A DNA stretch of 64,000 nt from Bacillus sp. REN3 (GCF_017912555.1 NZ_JAERSD010000005.1:177159-241158), one strand, 5' to 3'. Counted from the first letter of the stretch, positions 46,537-56,180 are shown. A program made the numbers and translations. Notes: a model not told the origin generated them from the letters alone.

Positions 46537-48000
46537 TTGGCGAACTTAAAAATAACGGAAAAAATCATCATATTATCGGTCAGTGCTGCAGCGATCATAT
46601 CCGTCATCATTACACAGCTTGCAGGACTCAACCCATACGTATCATCCTGGGACCAGGTCGATTTTTCGCTTGCCATGGACAGGTATGATCTCAGGGCAAT
46701 GCAGCCCCATTTTCCGGGATACCCCTATTTCATCCTAGGCGGGATGCTTTCAAGGGCATTTGTCGGGGAACCACATCAGGCCCTGTTGCTTTTCAATGTA
46801 TTGATCTATGCGAGTTCGATAATCCCGCTGTTCCTTCTTGCGAGAAGGCTGCTGCCTTCTGTGACGGCCATTTTAGCGGCCGCTGCCGTTTATACAAGCA
46901 GCTATACACTGATCATCGTTAATCAGCCAATGTCTGAGGGGGCAGCCCTGGCGATTGTTTGGTGGTTTATCTGGAGCATTGTGTCTGCTGATGAAAGAGG
47001 AGTGGGCATATGGACATGGCTTCCGCTCTTTTTGTTCAGCATCCTGCTTGGCATCAGGCTCAGCTATATCCCGATGGGGATCGGGTTAGTCTTCCTTTTT
47101 TATCGAAAATGGAAGGAAGAAGAAATCGATATTGCCGGACTGGTGAAGTATGTGCTGATCGCTGCAGCGTTCCAGTCCATCTGGGTTGGCGCGCTGATCC
47201 TTACGGAGGGCGGCTTCATGAACTTTATTGAACTTGCGCTTGGTTTCACCGGGGGGCATTTCCAGGAATGGGGCGGTACAGCGTCGTCGAACGGCATGCC
47301 TTTTTTTGAAAGGATAAATGCCTTATTGTTTATCAATATTTTTTGGTGGGGTATCTTTTCAAGAAGTGGCTTTTTAATGGTAATATATATATTTGTTGGC
47401 ATGCTTTTATTAGTTTCCAGGAAAAACAGGATAGAAGGGAAAAAGACTGTTTTTCGCCTGGCTGCTACTTTGATGGTGTCTTACGCCATTTGGGCGCTGT
47501 TCGCCCAAAATGTCGAAAAAGCCAGACATGTTTTGCCAATTGTACTCCTGATTGTTTTCATGGCTGTAACAGCATTATTGCAGTGGAATAGAAACAGGCT
47601 TGGCATCCTGCTGGTTGCTGTGTTGATTTGTGCCCAGTCTGTCGTCTCGGCCGGATATATCAAGGCTCAGGCTGGGGAGGAACCAGCGGTCTATCAGCTG
47701 GCTCATTTTCTAGGGCGTCAGGACGTTCCATCCGTCCTGTATACATGGGAAGAAACACGCGTTCTGGAGTACCTGGAGTCGCCCTTTTCCCATAAAAGAG
47801 TATATACCTATGATGTTTTCCTGCAGGATAAAAGCCTGTATAAGGATAGGGAAATCTTCCTGACTGGCAGTGTTGTGAAGGGCTTTGAAGCTCAGGGGTA
47901 CAATGTCACTGCCAATATCAAAAAAGTAAAAACTTTCCATTCAAGGGAAATATTCGATCCAGTCTATCATGAAATCATTTTGTATAAATGGATTCCGTAA
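46537..48000 (+). CDS. GT-C-fold membrane glycosyltransferase-like protein
   Basis: A 487-residue protein with about ten membrane segments and a short C-terminal extracytoplasmic part. The first outer loop holds the acidic SSWDQVDFSLAMDRYD followed by PHFPGYP, the pattern expected for GT-C (GT39/GT83-like) enzymes that use polyprenyl-phosphate sugars. It would be the natural user of the sugar made by the GT2 enzyme at 43916, although the FTR1 operon separates them. Starts at a TTG (46537), with a weak TTGGTGA ribosome binding site. Ends 18 bp before uvrC. Sugar and acceptor unknown. Confidence 0.72.
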   Translation: MANLKITEKIIILSVSAAAIISVIITQLAGLNPYVSSWDQVDFSLAMDRYDLRAMQPHFPGYPYFILGGMLSRAFVGEPHQALLLFNVLIYASSIIPLFLLARRLLPSVTAILAAAAVYTSSYTLIIVNQPMSEGAALAIVWWFIWSIVSADERGVGIWTWLPLFLFSILLGIRLSYIPMGIGLVFLFYRKWKEEEIDIAGLVKYVLIAAAFQSIWVGALILTEGGFMNFIELALGFTGGHFQEWGGTASSNGMPFFERINALLFINIFWWGIFSRSGFLMVIYIFVGMLLLVSRKNRIEGKKTVFRLAATLMVSYAIWALFAQNVEKARHVLPIVLLIVFMAVTALLQWNRNRLGILLVAVLICAQSVVSAGYIKAQAGEEPAVYQLAHFLGRQDVPSVLYTWEETRVLEYLESPFSHKRVYTYDVFLQDKSLYKDREIFLTGSVVKGFEAQGYNVTANIKKVKTFHSREIFDPVYHEIILYKWIP

Positions 48001-48018
48001 CAAGGGGGTGAAAACTGG

Positions 48019-49791
48019 ATGAATGACCGAATCAAGAATAAGCTAGCCCTTCTGCCGGCGCAGCCAGGCTGCTATTTGATGAAAGACCGGCAAGGGACGA
48101 TCATCTATGTAGGCAAGGCGAAGATCCTGAAAAACAGGGTACGCTCTTATTTCACCGGATCGCACGATGGCAAGACACTCCGGCTCGTCAATGAGATAGA
48201 AGACTTCGAATACATTGTCACTTCATCTGATATGGAAGCCCTCATCCTTGAAATGAATCTGATCAAAAAGCATGATCCAAAATACAATATCATGTTAAAA
48301 GATGATAAAAGCTACCCATTCATCAAGCTTACAGCAGAACGTCACCCTAAATTGATTATTACAAGGAAGGTCAAAAAGGATAGCGGCAAATATTTTGGTC
48401 CTTATCCAAATGTCCAGGCGGCAAATGAGACGAAGAAACTGCTTGACAGGATCTATCCCCTGAGGAAATGCATGACGCTGCCAGACCGCGTCTGCCTTTA
48501 TTATCACATGGGACAGTGCCTGGCTCCTTGTGTAAAGGATGTGAGCCAGGAGGAGTATAAGAAGATTGTCGATGATATTACTCGTTTTCTGAACGGTGGA
48601 TTCAAGGACATCAAAGCGGAGTTAACGGCCAGGATGGCCTCTGCGGCTGAGGAACTTGATTTTGAACGGGCTAAGGAGTTTCGCGATAAGATAGCCCATA
48701 TTGAAGCGACAATGGAAAAACAGAAAATGACGACAACCGATTTTACCGATCGGGACGTTTTTGGCTATGCGGTCGATAAGGGCTGGATGTGCGTCCAGGT
48801 CTTTTTTATCCGCCAGGGAAAATTGATCGAACGGGAAGTTTCCATGTTCCCAATCCATAATGAACCTGAAGAAGATATCCTCACTTTCCTTGGACAATTT
48901 TATTCAAAGAATGAGCACTTCAAGCCGAAGGAAATCCTTGTGCCAGCGGGAGTTGATACAGAGCTAGCTGAAGCGCTGCTGCAGGCCAAGGTTCTCAAGC
49001 CTCAGCGGGGCCAGAAAAAAGATCTTGTCAAACTTGCATCTAAGAATGCCCGAATTGCCCTTACCGAAAAATTCTCATTGATCGAGCGCGATGAAGTGAG
49101 GACGATCAAGGCGGTCGAGAATCTCGGCAGGCAAATGGGCATTTATACCCCGCATCGGATCGAGTCATTTGACAACTCGAACATCCAGGGGACGAACCCT
49201 GTCTCAGCAATGGTCGTCTTCATCGATGGCAAGCCGGAAAAAAGGGAATACCGTAAGTATAAGATCAAATCGGTACAAGGGCCAGACGACTATGAATCAA
49301 TGCGGGAAGTCGTGAGGAGACGGTACACAAGAGTGCTGAAGGAAGGCCTGCCCCTTCCGGATTTGATCATCATCGATGGCGGGAAAGGGCATATCGAAGC
49401 GGCAAGGGATGTCCTTGAAAATGAACTTGGACTCGATATTCCGATTGCCGGCCTGGCGAAGGATGATAAACACAGAACCTCCCAGCTGTTATATGGAAAT
49501 CCGCTGCAGGTCATTAGCCTGCCAAGGAACAGCCAGGAATTTTATCTGCTGCAAAGGATCCAGGACGAGGTCCATCGCTTTGCGATTACCTTCCATCGGC
49601 AGTTGCGAGGAAAAAGTGCTTTCCAATCCCTGCTCGATGATGTACCTGGGATTGGCGAAAAACGCAAAAAGTCTTTATTGAAGCAGTTTGGTTCAGTGAA
49701 AAAAATGCGCGAGGCATCGGTAGAAGAGCTCTCCGCTGCTGGGCTGCCGGCCAACGTGGCCCGGGAGCTCCATGAAAAACTGCAGAATTAA
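48019..49791 (+). CDS. uvrC: Excinuclease ABC subunit C
   Basis: A 590-residue UvrC. N-terminal GIY-YIG nuclease ([20 protein letters not shown]), a central UVR motif that binds UvrB (near residue 200, [14 protein letters not shown]), an RNase H-like 5' nuclease ([18 protein letters not shown]) and C-terminal tandem helix-hairpin-helix ([20 protein letters not shown]). Makes both incisions in nucleotide excision repair. Ribosome binding site AAGGGGGTG. Confidence 0.97.
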   Translation: MNDRIKNKLALLPAQPGCYLMKDRQGTIIYVGKAKILKNRVRSYFTGSHDGKTLRLVNEIEDFEYIVTSSDMEALILEMNLIKKHDPKYNIMLKDDKSYPFIKLTAERHPKLIITRKVKKDSGKYFGPYPNVQAANETKKLLDRIYPLRKCMTLPDRVCLYYHMGQCLAPCVKDVSQEEYKKIVDDITRFLNGGFKDIKAELTARMASAAEELDFERAKEFRDKIAHIEATMEKQKMTTTDFTDRDVFGYAVDKGWMCVQVFFIRQGKLIEREVSMFPIHNEPEEDILTFLGQFYSKNEHFKPKEILVPAGVDTELAEALLQAKVLKPQRGQKKDLVKLASKNARIALTEKFSLIERDEVRTIKAVENLGRQMGIYTPHRIESFDNSNIQGTNPVSAMVVFIDGKPEKREYRKYKIKSVQGPDDYESMREVVRRRYTRVLKEGLPLPDLIIIDGGKGHIEAARDVLENELGLDIPIAGLAKDDKHRTSQLLYGNPLQVISLPRNSQEFYLLQRIQDEVHRFAITFHRQLRGKSAFQSLLDDVPGIGEKRKKSLLKQFGSVKKMREASVEELSAAGLPANVARELHEKLQN

Positions 49792-49817
49792 TAGTAGCAA
49801 TCTATATTTCCATATGC

Positions 49818-50035
49818 TATAATAATAAAAATTTCATATCGGTATCACTTTAGAGTACTAAAGTGAAGATAGAGGTGCGAGCTTCAAGAGTATAAGCCTG
49901 GAGAATAATAGGATTCTGTGAAGGGATTAGAAAGGGGATGTTCGCCGAAGTGGGGAACTGCCTATCCATTTTCCCGCTGGTCCTTCGTTGAAAAAACGCT
50001 GGATTGTCAAGATTCGCCATCTTGGAGTGCTATCA
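49818..50035 (+). ncRNA. Lysine riboswitch (L box) of lysC
   Basis: A -10 TATAAT (49818-49823) precedes a conserved leader. It reads AGAGGTGCGA at the start, GGGATGTTCGCCGAAGTGGGG in the middle and ends GGAGTGCTATCATATGCTGCAG, the usual lysine riboswitch landmarks. High lysine would favour the terminator that follows. Confidence 0.9.
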
Positions 50036-50066
50036 TATGCTGCAGCGTAACTACACGTTTATAAAA

Positions 50067-50100
50067 GCAATGGGAGCCACTCTCATTGCTTTTTGTGTTT
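50067..50100 (+). terminator. Lysine riboswitch terminator
   Basis: AAAGCAATGGGAG / CTCTCATTGCTTT followed by TTGTGTTTT; the expression platform of the riboswitch. Confidence 0.88.
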
Positions 50101-50171
50101 TGGCGGAAATACATAAGCTGCTTGGGAGAATAGTTCAGAGTCAAAATACAAGAAAGGCAGGGGAACCGGAA

Positions 50172-51404
50172 ATGGGACTAATTGTACAGAAATTTGGCGG
50201 AACTTCGGTCAGCAATGTGGAAAGGATCAGGAATGCTGCCAGCAGGACTGCGGAAGAACTGCAAAAAGGTAATTCAGTTGTCGTGGTTGTTTCGGCGATG
50301 GGGAAGACGACGGACCATCTTGTGAATATGGCAAATGAAATCTCCAGCTCGCCATCGAAAAGGGAAATGGATATGCTGCTATCAACAGGCGAGCAGGTAA
50401 CGATCGCCTTGTTATCAATGGCTTTGGCCCAAAGGGGAATCGAAGCCGTTTCGTACACTGGCTGGCAGGCAGGGATCAAGACTGAGGACATCCATGGAAA
50501 TGCCCGGATTGTCAATATAGAGACAGAGAAAATCATCAGGGATCTCGAAAGCGGAAAGGTCGTCATTGTCGCTGGGTTCCAGGGAATGACCGAAGCCGGG
50601 GAAATCACAACACTTGGTCGCGGTGGATCCGATACGACTGCGGTAGCGCTTGCCGCTGCTTTGAGTGCAGATAAGTGCGATATATTTACAGATGTAACTG
50701 GAGTTTTTACAACAGACCCAAGGTATGTGAAAAGCGCAAGGAAGCTTTTGAGTATTTCTTACGATGAAATGCTTGAGCTGGCAAACCTCGGAGCGGGGGT
50801 GCTTCATCCAAGAGCAGTGGAATTCGCCAAGAACTATGGGCTGCCGATTGAGGTAAGATCCAGCATTGAAAAAGAAAACGGCACAATCATCGAGGAGGAG
50901 AATGGGATGGAACAGAACCTGGTTGTTCGCGGGGTAGCGTTTGAAGATCAAATCACAAGGGTCACAGTACTGGGATTGAACCAATCCTTTAAAGGACTGT
51001 CGACTATTTTTACGACATTGGCCAAGAACCAGATCAATGTCGATATCATCATCCAGAGCAGGACGGAAACTGAAACAGCAGACCTTTCATTTTCCATCAA
51101 GAGCGCTGATTTGAATCAGGCACTCGAGGTTCTTGAAAAAAACAAGGAATCGTTAGGCTATCGAGCGGTTGAATCGGAAACTGGGCTGGCGAAAGTTTCA
51201 ATCGTTGGATCAGGGATGATTTCCAATCCAGGCGTAGCAGCAAAGATGTTCGAGATCCTCGAGGGAAACGGTGTGCAGGTGAAGATGGTCAGCACTTCCG
51301 AAATCAAGGTCTCGACTGTGATCTGCGAAAAGCAAATGATCAATGCAGTAGAGTCGCTGCATGAAGCATTCGGTCTCTATTCAGCGCCTGTCAATGTAAA
51401 ATGA
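50172..51404 (+). CDS. lysC: Lysine-sensitive aspartokinase II
   Basis: A 410-residue aspartokinase: kinase domain with LIVQKFGGTSVSNVERIR and TTLGRGGSDTTAVALAAAL, then two C-terminal ACT domains that bind lysine. Start at ATG 50172 (MGLIVQKFGG) behind AGGCAGGGG; the frame is open 168 bp upstream only because it runs through the riboswitch. First step of lysine, methionine, threonine and diaminopimelate synthesis. A separate beta subunit is probably made from an internal start (see 50907). Confidence 0.96.
   Translation: MGLIVQKFGGTSVSNVERIRNAASRTAEELQKGNSVVVVVSAMGKTTDHLVNMANEISSSPSKREMDMLLSTGEQVTIALLSMALAQRGIEAVSYTGWQAGIKTEDIHGNARIVNIETEKIIRDLESGKVVIVAGFQGMTEAGEITTLGRGGSDTTAVALAAALSADKCDIFTDVTGVFTTDPRYVKSARKLLSISYDEMLELANLGAGVLHPRAVEFAKNYGLPIEVRSSIEKENGTIIEEENGMEQNLVVRGVAFEDQITRVTVLGLNQSFKGLSTIFTTLAKNQINVDIIIQSRTETETADLSFSIKSADLNQALEVLEKNKESLGYRAVESETGLAKVSIVGSGMISNPGVAAKMFEILEGNGVQVKMVSTSEIKVSTVICEKQMINAVESLHEAFGLYSAPVNVK
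50907..51404 (+). CDS. lysC: Aspartokinase II beta subunit from internal start within lysC
   Basis: In B. subtilis the beta subunit of aspartokinase II is translated in frame from inside lysC. The same layout is here: codon 246 is an ATG (MEQNLVVRGVAFEDQ) preceded by GAGGAGGAGAATGGG, a strong ribosome binding site 6-8 nt away. It would give 165 residues comprising the two ACT domains. Confidence 0.8.
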   Translation: MEQNLVVRGVAFEDQITRVTVLGLNQSFKGLSTIFTTLAKNQINVDIIIQSRTETETADLSFSIKSADLNQALEVLEKNKESLGYRAVESETGLAKVSIVGSGMISNPGVAAKMFEILEGNGVQVKMVSTSEIKVSTVICEKQMINAVESLHEAFGLYSAPVNVK

Positions 51405-51412
51405 ATAGAAAA

Positions 51413-51453
51413 GGAAAAAGCCTTCATGTATCATCCATGAAAGCTTTTTCCTT
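51413..51453. terminator. Bidirectional terminator between lysC and yslB
   Basis: GGAAAAAGC...TTCATG pairs with CATGAA...GCTTTTTCC; A-rich on the left and T-rich on the right, so it can serve both converging genes. Confidence 0.85.
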
Positions 51454-51457
51454 ACTC

Positions 51458-51913
51458 TCATTCGCCAACGTAGTCGCGTGTATCCCATTTCACAGTGAAT
51501 TGGATCCTGGATGAACGTTTAGCGGGATGTTCGAAAGCTTCTGCTGAAACTTTTTTCTGGGATTCGAATTGCTGGGCTAGGAAACCCGCTTCGAGCTGGA
51601 ATGTGGAGTTGGCATTATTCCTTAAACGCGAGGAAATCAGGTCGCTGCAAAGCTCAAGGATCAGTTGATTCCTGGACTCTTCTTTGACGGACAGCGTTCC
51701 CCAGCTTGCTTGCTCAAAAAAGCTGATTATTTCCTCAAGGCTGGATAATGGATAGTTACGGGCCAGACGCTTCCCGGCCCAGTACAGGATCTCGGCAGTG
51801 TCTTTTCCTAAAATCTCATGGAGCAGTTCTTCCCTTACCAGCTCGTATCCAAAGGAGGTAACGGAATGCTGGGGTTTTTCGGTATGCTGCTCTGAAGATG
51901 TTATTTCACTCAT
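51458..51913 (-). CDS. yslB: DUF2507 protein YslB
   Basis: A 151-residue soluble protein matching YslB (FGYELVREELLHEILGKDTAEILYWAGKRLAR). The fold is related to V4R/TRAPP-like small-molecule domains; function unknown. It lies between lysC and sdhC on the opposite strand, exactly as in B. subtilis. Ribosome binding site GAAAGAGGGGAGAAC on the minus strand. Confidence 0.9.
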   Translation of the reverse strand: MSEITSSEQHTEKPQHSVTSFGYELVREELLHEILGKDTAEILYWAGKRLARNYPLSSLEEIISFFEQASWGTLSVKEESRNQLILELCSDLISSRLRNNANSTFQLEAGFLAQQFESQKKVSAEAFEHPAKRSSRIQFTVKWDTRDYVGE

Positions 51914-52510
51914 GTTCTCCCCTCTTTCTATTACTCTATTATATACAAATTGCCGGAAAAACTGCCAGTGGATTCAAGGGATAGGCAATACAAAAAATGT
52001 TTGGGAAAAGGGAGAAGTTCCAACTCGTTCGGATGACGGATGTCTTTTGTCCCTTAGGTAAACAGGGAACAACAACCGGCAGTATCAAAAAGGTCTCCCA
52101 TATCAGCAAATGATTGAACGAAACGAATTTAAACAGCCGATAGACAGTCTATGGCATTTTCCTTTGTTTATGCCATCCCCGCAACTGCGCTGATCATATT
52201 ATTATCGATTCGAAGGTTTCCATCCTGGTTCCCAAAAGCAACACTGTTATTTTAATATACTCGAGGAGTCTAAAAAATAAATAGAAAGTGGCATTTTTTC
52301 AATATCAGGATATTCTTGAAATTTTACTTATATAAGCATTTTGTGTATCCGTTTTCTTGACGCTCTATTATGTTGGGAGTAAAATGAACATGTCACATTA
52401 TTGTAAAATTTATAGTGTTTTATTTGATGTTGGGTTAGATTGAACTATTTTGTAAAGAATAGGGAAGAAAAGACTTGACATCACGGCCAAATTTCAGGGG
52501 GGGTATACAT
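51914..52510 (+). other. Long upstream region of the sdh operon
   Basis: About 600 bp without a credible gene. It holds weak inverted repeats (for example ATGGCA...TGCCAT near 52152-52177), the sdh promoter TTGACG (52357-52362), 17-bp spacer, TAAAAT (52380-52385), and a ~115-nt 5' UTR. The ribosome binding region TTTCAGGGGGGGTA is unusually G-rich, the kind of site bound by the C-rich Fur-controlled sRNA FsrA in B. subtilis; that pairing is inferred. Confidence 0.6.
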
Positions 52511-53119
52511 ATGGCAGGTAAACAAGAGTTTTATTGGCGGAGGCTGCACTCCTTGCTGGGTGTCATCCCAGTCGGGCTATTCCTCACGCAGCACTTAGTG
52601 ATCAACCATTTCGCAACAAAGGGAGAACAGGCATTCAACGATGCGGCACATTTCATGGAGGGACTTCCGTTCCGGTATTTCCTGGAGATTTTTATTATTT
52701 TCCTACCATTATTATTCCATGCAATATACGGTCTTTATATCGCATTCACTGCTAAGAACAATGTGGCGCAGTACGGGCATTTCCGGAACTGGATGTTCAT
52801 GCTACAGCGAGTTTCAGGCGTCATTACTTTGATTTTCGTGGCCTGGCATGTTTGGGAAACCCGGATCGCGGCTGCATTTGGAGCGGCAGTGAACTTCCAG
52901 ATGATGGAGACAATTCTCGCCTCTCCATTCATGCTAGTGTTCTATTTAGTCGGGGTTATCTCAACGACCTTCCACTTTGCGAACGGATTATGGTCATTTT
53001 TCGTTAGTTGGGGCATCACGGTTACACCACGTTCACAGGTTGTTTCAACCTATATCACGATTGGCGTATTCTTCGCTTTGACAATAGTGGGTGTCCGTGC
53101 AATCCTCGCGTTTGTATAA
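52511..53119 (+). CDS. sdhC: Succinate dehydrogenase cytochrome b558 subunit
   Basis: A 202-residue membrane anchor with five hydrophobic segments and several histidines placed for binding two hemes (LTQHLVINHF, FHAIYGLYIAF, WHVWETR, TTFHFANGLW). Type B succinate:menaquinone reductase. Start ATG 52511 (MAGKQEFYWRRLHSLLGV) after AGGGGGGG. Confidence 0.96.
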   Translation: MAGKQEFYWRRLHSLLGVIPVGLFLTQHLVINHFATKGEQAFNDAAHFMEGLPFRYFLEIFIIFLPLLFHAIYGLYIAFTAKNNVAQYGHFRNWMFMLQRVSGVITLIFVAWHVWETRIAAAFGAAVNFQMMETILASPFMLVFYLVGVISTTFHFANGLWSFFVSWGITVTPRSQVVSTYITIGVFFALTIVGVRAILAFV

Positions 53120-53178
53120 ACATTATCTATGTCCGGTTTTTTTGAAAGAAAGATACGGATTTAAGGGAGTGAGTCACG

Positions 53179-54939
53179 ATGAGTAAAGGAAAGGTTATCG
53201 TAGTCGGCGGCGGTTTGGCTGGCTTAATGGCTACAATAAAGGCTGCGGAAACAGGGACTCCAGTCGAGTTGTTTTCGCTCGTGCCTGTTAAACGTTCACA
53301 CTCTGTTTGTGCCCAGGGAGGCATCAACGGTGCAGTAAATACAAAAGGTGAAGGTGACTCTCCTTGGGAGCACTTCGATGATACAGTTTACGGAGGGGAT
53401 TTCCTAGCGAATCAGCCGCCGGTAAAAGCTATGGCTGAAGCAGCGCCAGGAATCATCCATCTTCTTGACAGGATGGGCGTCATGTTCAACCGTACTCCTG
53501 AAGGACTGCTCGATTTCCGCCGCTTCGGTGGAACACAGCATCACAGGACGGCCTTCGCCGGAGCAACAACCGGACAGCAGCTTCTGTACGCTTTGGACGA
53601 GCAGGTGCGCCGCCATGAAGTGGCTGGGCTTGTCACGAAGTACGAAGGCTGGGAGTTCCTGGGGATTGTCCAGGATGAGGAGGGTGTCTGCCGCGGGATT
53701 GTCGCGCAGAACCTGACATCGATGGAAATCAGGTCGTTTGCCGCTGATGCCGTTATCATGGCAACTGGCGGACCAGGAATCATTTTCGGAAAAACAACCA
53801 ACTCTGTCATCAATACTGGCTCTGCTGCCGCGATTGTTTATCAGCAGGGAGCCTATTATGCGAACGGTGAATTCATCCAGATCCACCCTACAGCAATCCC
53901 TGGGGACGACAAGCTGCGCCTCATGAGCGAATCTGCCCGCGGAGAAGGTGGACGAGTCTGGACGTATAAAGATGGAAAGCCATGGTATTTCCTTGAAGAA
54001 AAGTATCCTGCATACGGTAACCTTGTTCCCCGGGATATCGCAACACGCGAAATTTTCGATGTGTGCGTACGCCAGAAGCTAGGAATCAATGGTGAAAACA
54101 TGGTTTACCTGGACCTTTCCCATAAAGATCCAAAAGAGCTTGATGTCAAGCTAGGCGGTATCATTGAAATCTATGAAAAATTCATGGGCGACGATCCAAG
54201 GAAAGTGCCAATGAAAATCTTCCCTGCTGTCCACTATTCTATGGGCGGCCTGTGGGTTGACTATGACCAGATGACAAACATTCCTGGGCTATTCGCTGCC
54301 GGTGAAGTTGATTATTCCCAGCACGGAGCGAACCGTCTAGGCGCGAACTCCTTGCTTTCTGCAATCTATGGCGGAATGGTTGCCGGGCCGAATGCAATCC
54401 GTTATATCAATGGCCTTGAGAAGAGCTCGGATGCTGTTTCTTCTGCGCTATTTGACGATGCTGAAAAGCGTGAGCAGGAAAAATGGGAAAATGTCATGTC
54501 TCTTGATGGCAGTGAGAATGCTTATATCATTCACAAAGAGCTTGGCGAATGGATGACTGACAATGTAACGGTTGTGCGTTACAACGACAGACTCCTGAAG
54601 ACAGATGAAAAAATCCAGGAATTAATGGAGCGTTATAAGAATATCAACATCAATGATACGGCGAAGTGGAGCAACCAGGGCGCGGTATTCACACGCCAGC
54701 TACAGAATATGCTGCAGCTTGCCCGTGTCATGACGCTGGGGGCATATAACCGTAATGAAAGCCGCGGAGCTCACTACAAACCTGACTTCCCTGAACGGAA
54801 TGATGAAGAATTCCTGAAAACGACAATGGCCAAGTTTGTTGATGCTAAATCAGCGCCGGCCTTCCATTATGAAGAGGTAGATACCTCATTGATCAAACCT
54901 CGTAAGCGAGACTATTCCAAGAAGAAAGGGGAGCAATAA
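53179..54939 (+). CDS. sdhA: Succinate dehydrogenase flavoprotein subunit
   Basis: A 586-residue FAD subunit. N-terminal dinucleotide fold VIVVGGGLAGLMA, the covalent-FAD histidine region (KRSHSVCAQGGINGAVN), catalytic segments (HRTAFAGATTG, MSESARGEGGRVW) and GLFAAGEVDYSQHGANRLGANSL. Oxidises succinate to fumarate in the TCA cycle and respiratory chain. Confidence 0.97.
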   Translation: MSKGKVIVVGGGLAGLMATIKAAETGTPVELFSLVPVKRSHSVCAQGGINGAVNTKGEGDSPWEHFDDTVYGGDFLANQPPVKAMAEAAPGIIHLLDRMGVMFNRTPEGLLDFRRFGGTQHHRTAFAGATTGQQLLYALDEQVRRHEVAGLVTKYEGWEFLGIVQDEEGVCRGIVAQNLTSMEIRSFAADAVIMATGGPGIIFGKTTNSVINTGSAAAIVYQQGAYYANGEFIQIHPTAIPGDDKLRLMSESARGEGGRVWTYKDGKPWYFLEEKYPAYGNLVPRDIATREIFDVCVRQKLGINGENMVYLDLSHKDPKELDVKLGGIIEIYEKFMGDDPRKVPMKIFPAVHYSMGGLWVDYDQMTNIPGLFAAGEVDYSQHGANRLGANSLLSAIYGGMVAGPNAIRYINGLEKSSDAVSSALFDDAEKREQEKWENVMSLDGSENAYIIHKELGEWMTDNVTVVRYNDRLLKTDEKIQELMERYKNININDTAKWSNQGAVFTRQLQNMLQLARVMTLGAYNRNESRGAHYKPDFPERNDEEFLKTTMAKFVDAKSAPAFHYEEVDTSLIKPRKRDYSKKKGEQ

Positions 54940-54942
54940 GGC

Positions 54943-55704
54943 ATGGCAGAGAAAAAGACCGTCCATTTTATCATCACTCGCCAGGATACTCCTGATTCTG
55001 CCCCTTATCAGGAAGAATTTGAACTTGCATACCGTCCGAATATGAATGTGATTTCAGCATTGATGGAAATACGCCGCAACCCGGTTAACGCAAAAGGTGA
55101 GCGCACTACCCCTGTTGCCTGGGATATGAACTGCCTTGAGGAAGTGTGCGGAGCATGTTCCATGGTGATCAACGGCCGTCCGCGCCAGTCATGTTCGGCA
55201 TTGGTCGACCAGCTCGAACAGCCGATCCGGCTTGAGGCAATGAGGACATTCCCGGTCATCCGTGACCTGCAGGTCGATCGCAGCCGCATGTTTGACTCCC
55301 TTAAGCGCGTCAAAGCATGGATTCCTATTGATGGAACTTACGACCTTGGTCCAGGACCAAGAATGCCCGAGAAGAAGCGCCAGTGGGCCTATGAGCTTTC
55401 TAAATGCATGACTTGCGGTGTTTGCCTTGAGGCATGCCCGAATGTCAACAGCAAATCCAATTTCATTGGCCCTCAGCCATTATCCCAGGTTCGTTTGTTC
55501 AATGCGCATCCGACTGGTGCATTGAACAAAGGGGAGCGCCTGGAAACCATCATGGGAGACGGTGGGCTTGCAAACTGCGGAAACTCCCAGAACTGTGTCC
55601 AGTCCTGCCCGAAAGGAATCCCATTGACAACTTCCATTGCTGCCTTGAACCGAGATACAACATTCCAGGCATTCAAGAATTTCTTCGGAAGCGATCAAGT
55701 ATAA
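54943..55704 (+). CDS. sdhB: Succinate dehydrogenase iron-sulfur subunit
   Basis: A 253-residue protein with a [2Fe-2S] site (CLEEVCGACSMVINGRPRQSC), a [4Fe-4S] site (CMTCGVCLEACP) and a third cysteine set (CGNSQNCVQSCPKG). Passes electrons from SdhA to SdhC and menaquinone. Starts 3 bp after the sdhA stop, with the ribosome binding site AAAGGGGAG inside sdhA. Confidence 0.97.
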   Translation: MAEKKTVHFIITRQDTPDSAPYQEEFELAYRPNMNVISALMEIRRNPVNAKGERTTPVAWDMNCLEEVCGACSMVINGRPRQSCSALVDQLEQPIRLEAMRTFPVIRDLQVDRSRMFDSLKRVKAWIPIDGTYDLGPGPRMPEKKRQWAYELSKCMTCGVCLEACPNVNSKSNFIGPQPLSQVRLFNAHPTGALNKGERLETIMGDGGLANCGNSQNCVQSCPKGIPLTTSIAALNRDTTFQAFKNFFGSDQV

Positions 55705-55721
55705 CAACAATCAGAAACCTC

Positions 55722-55751
55722 CTTTTCCAATTGGAAAAGGGGTTTTTTTTG
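55722..55751 (+). terminator. sdhCAB terminator
   Basis: CCTTTTCC, AATT, GGAAAAGG, then GGTTTTTTTT. Confidence 0.92.
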
Positions 55752-55889
55752 AAGTTTATTTCCGCTTTTTTCCTTATCCAGGAGTTGGTATACTTAATAG
55801 TAAAAGTGCATTCAATCCCAGCGATTGGGACTCTGATTGCTGGTTTCCATCGGGTGTTGGCTATCCATGAGACCCCTTAAGGAGGCCCT

Positions 55890-56180
55890 CTGACAAAAGC
55901 TGGCAGAACGAGCGAGTTGAGTTAGCGACTAAAGTGGCGCTAGGCAGGAGCTAATGGAGCAATGATCGTGACTAAAGGTTGATGGAAAAAGTGGCAGGGG
56001 GACAAAGAGGCGGATCGTGTCCAAAGTGATGCAGGAAGAAGAATGGGCACTAATAGGGCAAGATCGTGCCCAAAGTGGTGCCAGACCGGAGCAAAGGAAC
56101 CATAGAGTTAAGTTAGCTCCTAAAGGGCGGAAAGATTTTAGCAAAGGGAACGAGCAGTATCCTTTTGTGGCCAAAGGCGC
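55890..56180. repeat. Degenerate tandem repeat, ~49-51 bp units
   Basis: A core GATCGTGNCYAAAGTGG-like element recurs. The aligned NCYAAAG begins at 55928, 55971, 56020, 56069, 56119 and 56170, with the last five spaced 49, 49, 50 and 51 bp. Clearest units: GATCGTGACTAAAGG, GATCGTGTCCAAAGTG, GATCGTGCCCAAAGTGG. A frame at 56017-56349 across the repeat looks like a by-product, not a gene. Confidence 0.7.

Noticed and set aside
55890..56180. CRISPR array
   Set aside because: The repeated core is short and degenerate and the intervening sequence is itself related between units; no cas genes are present.
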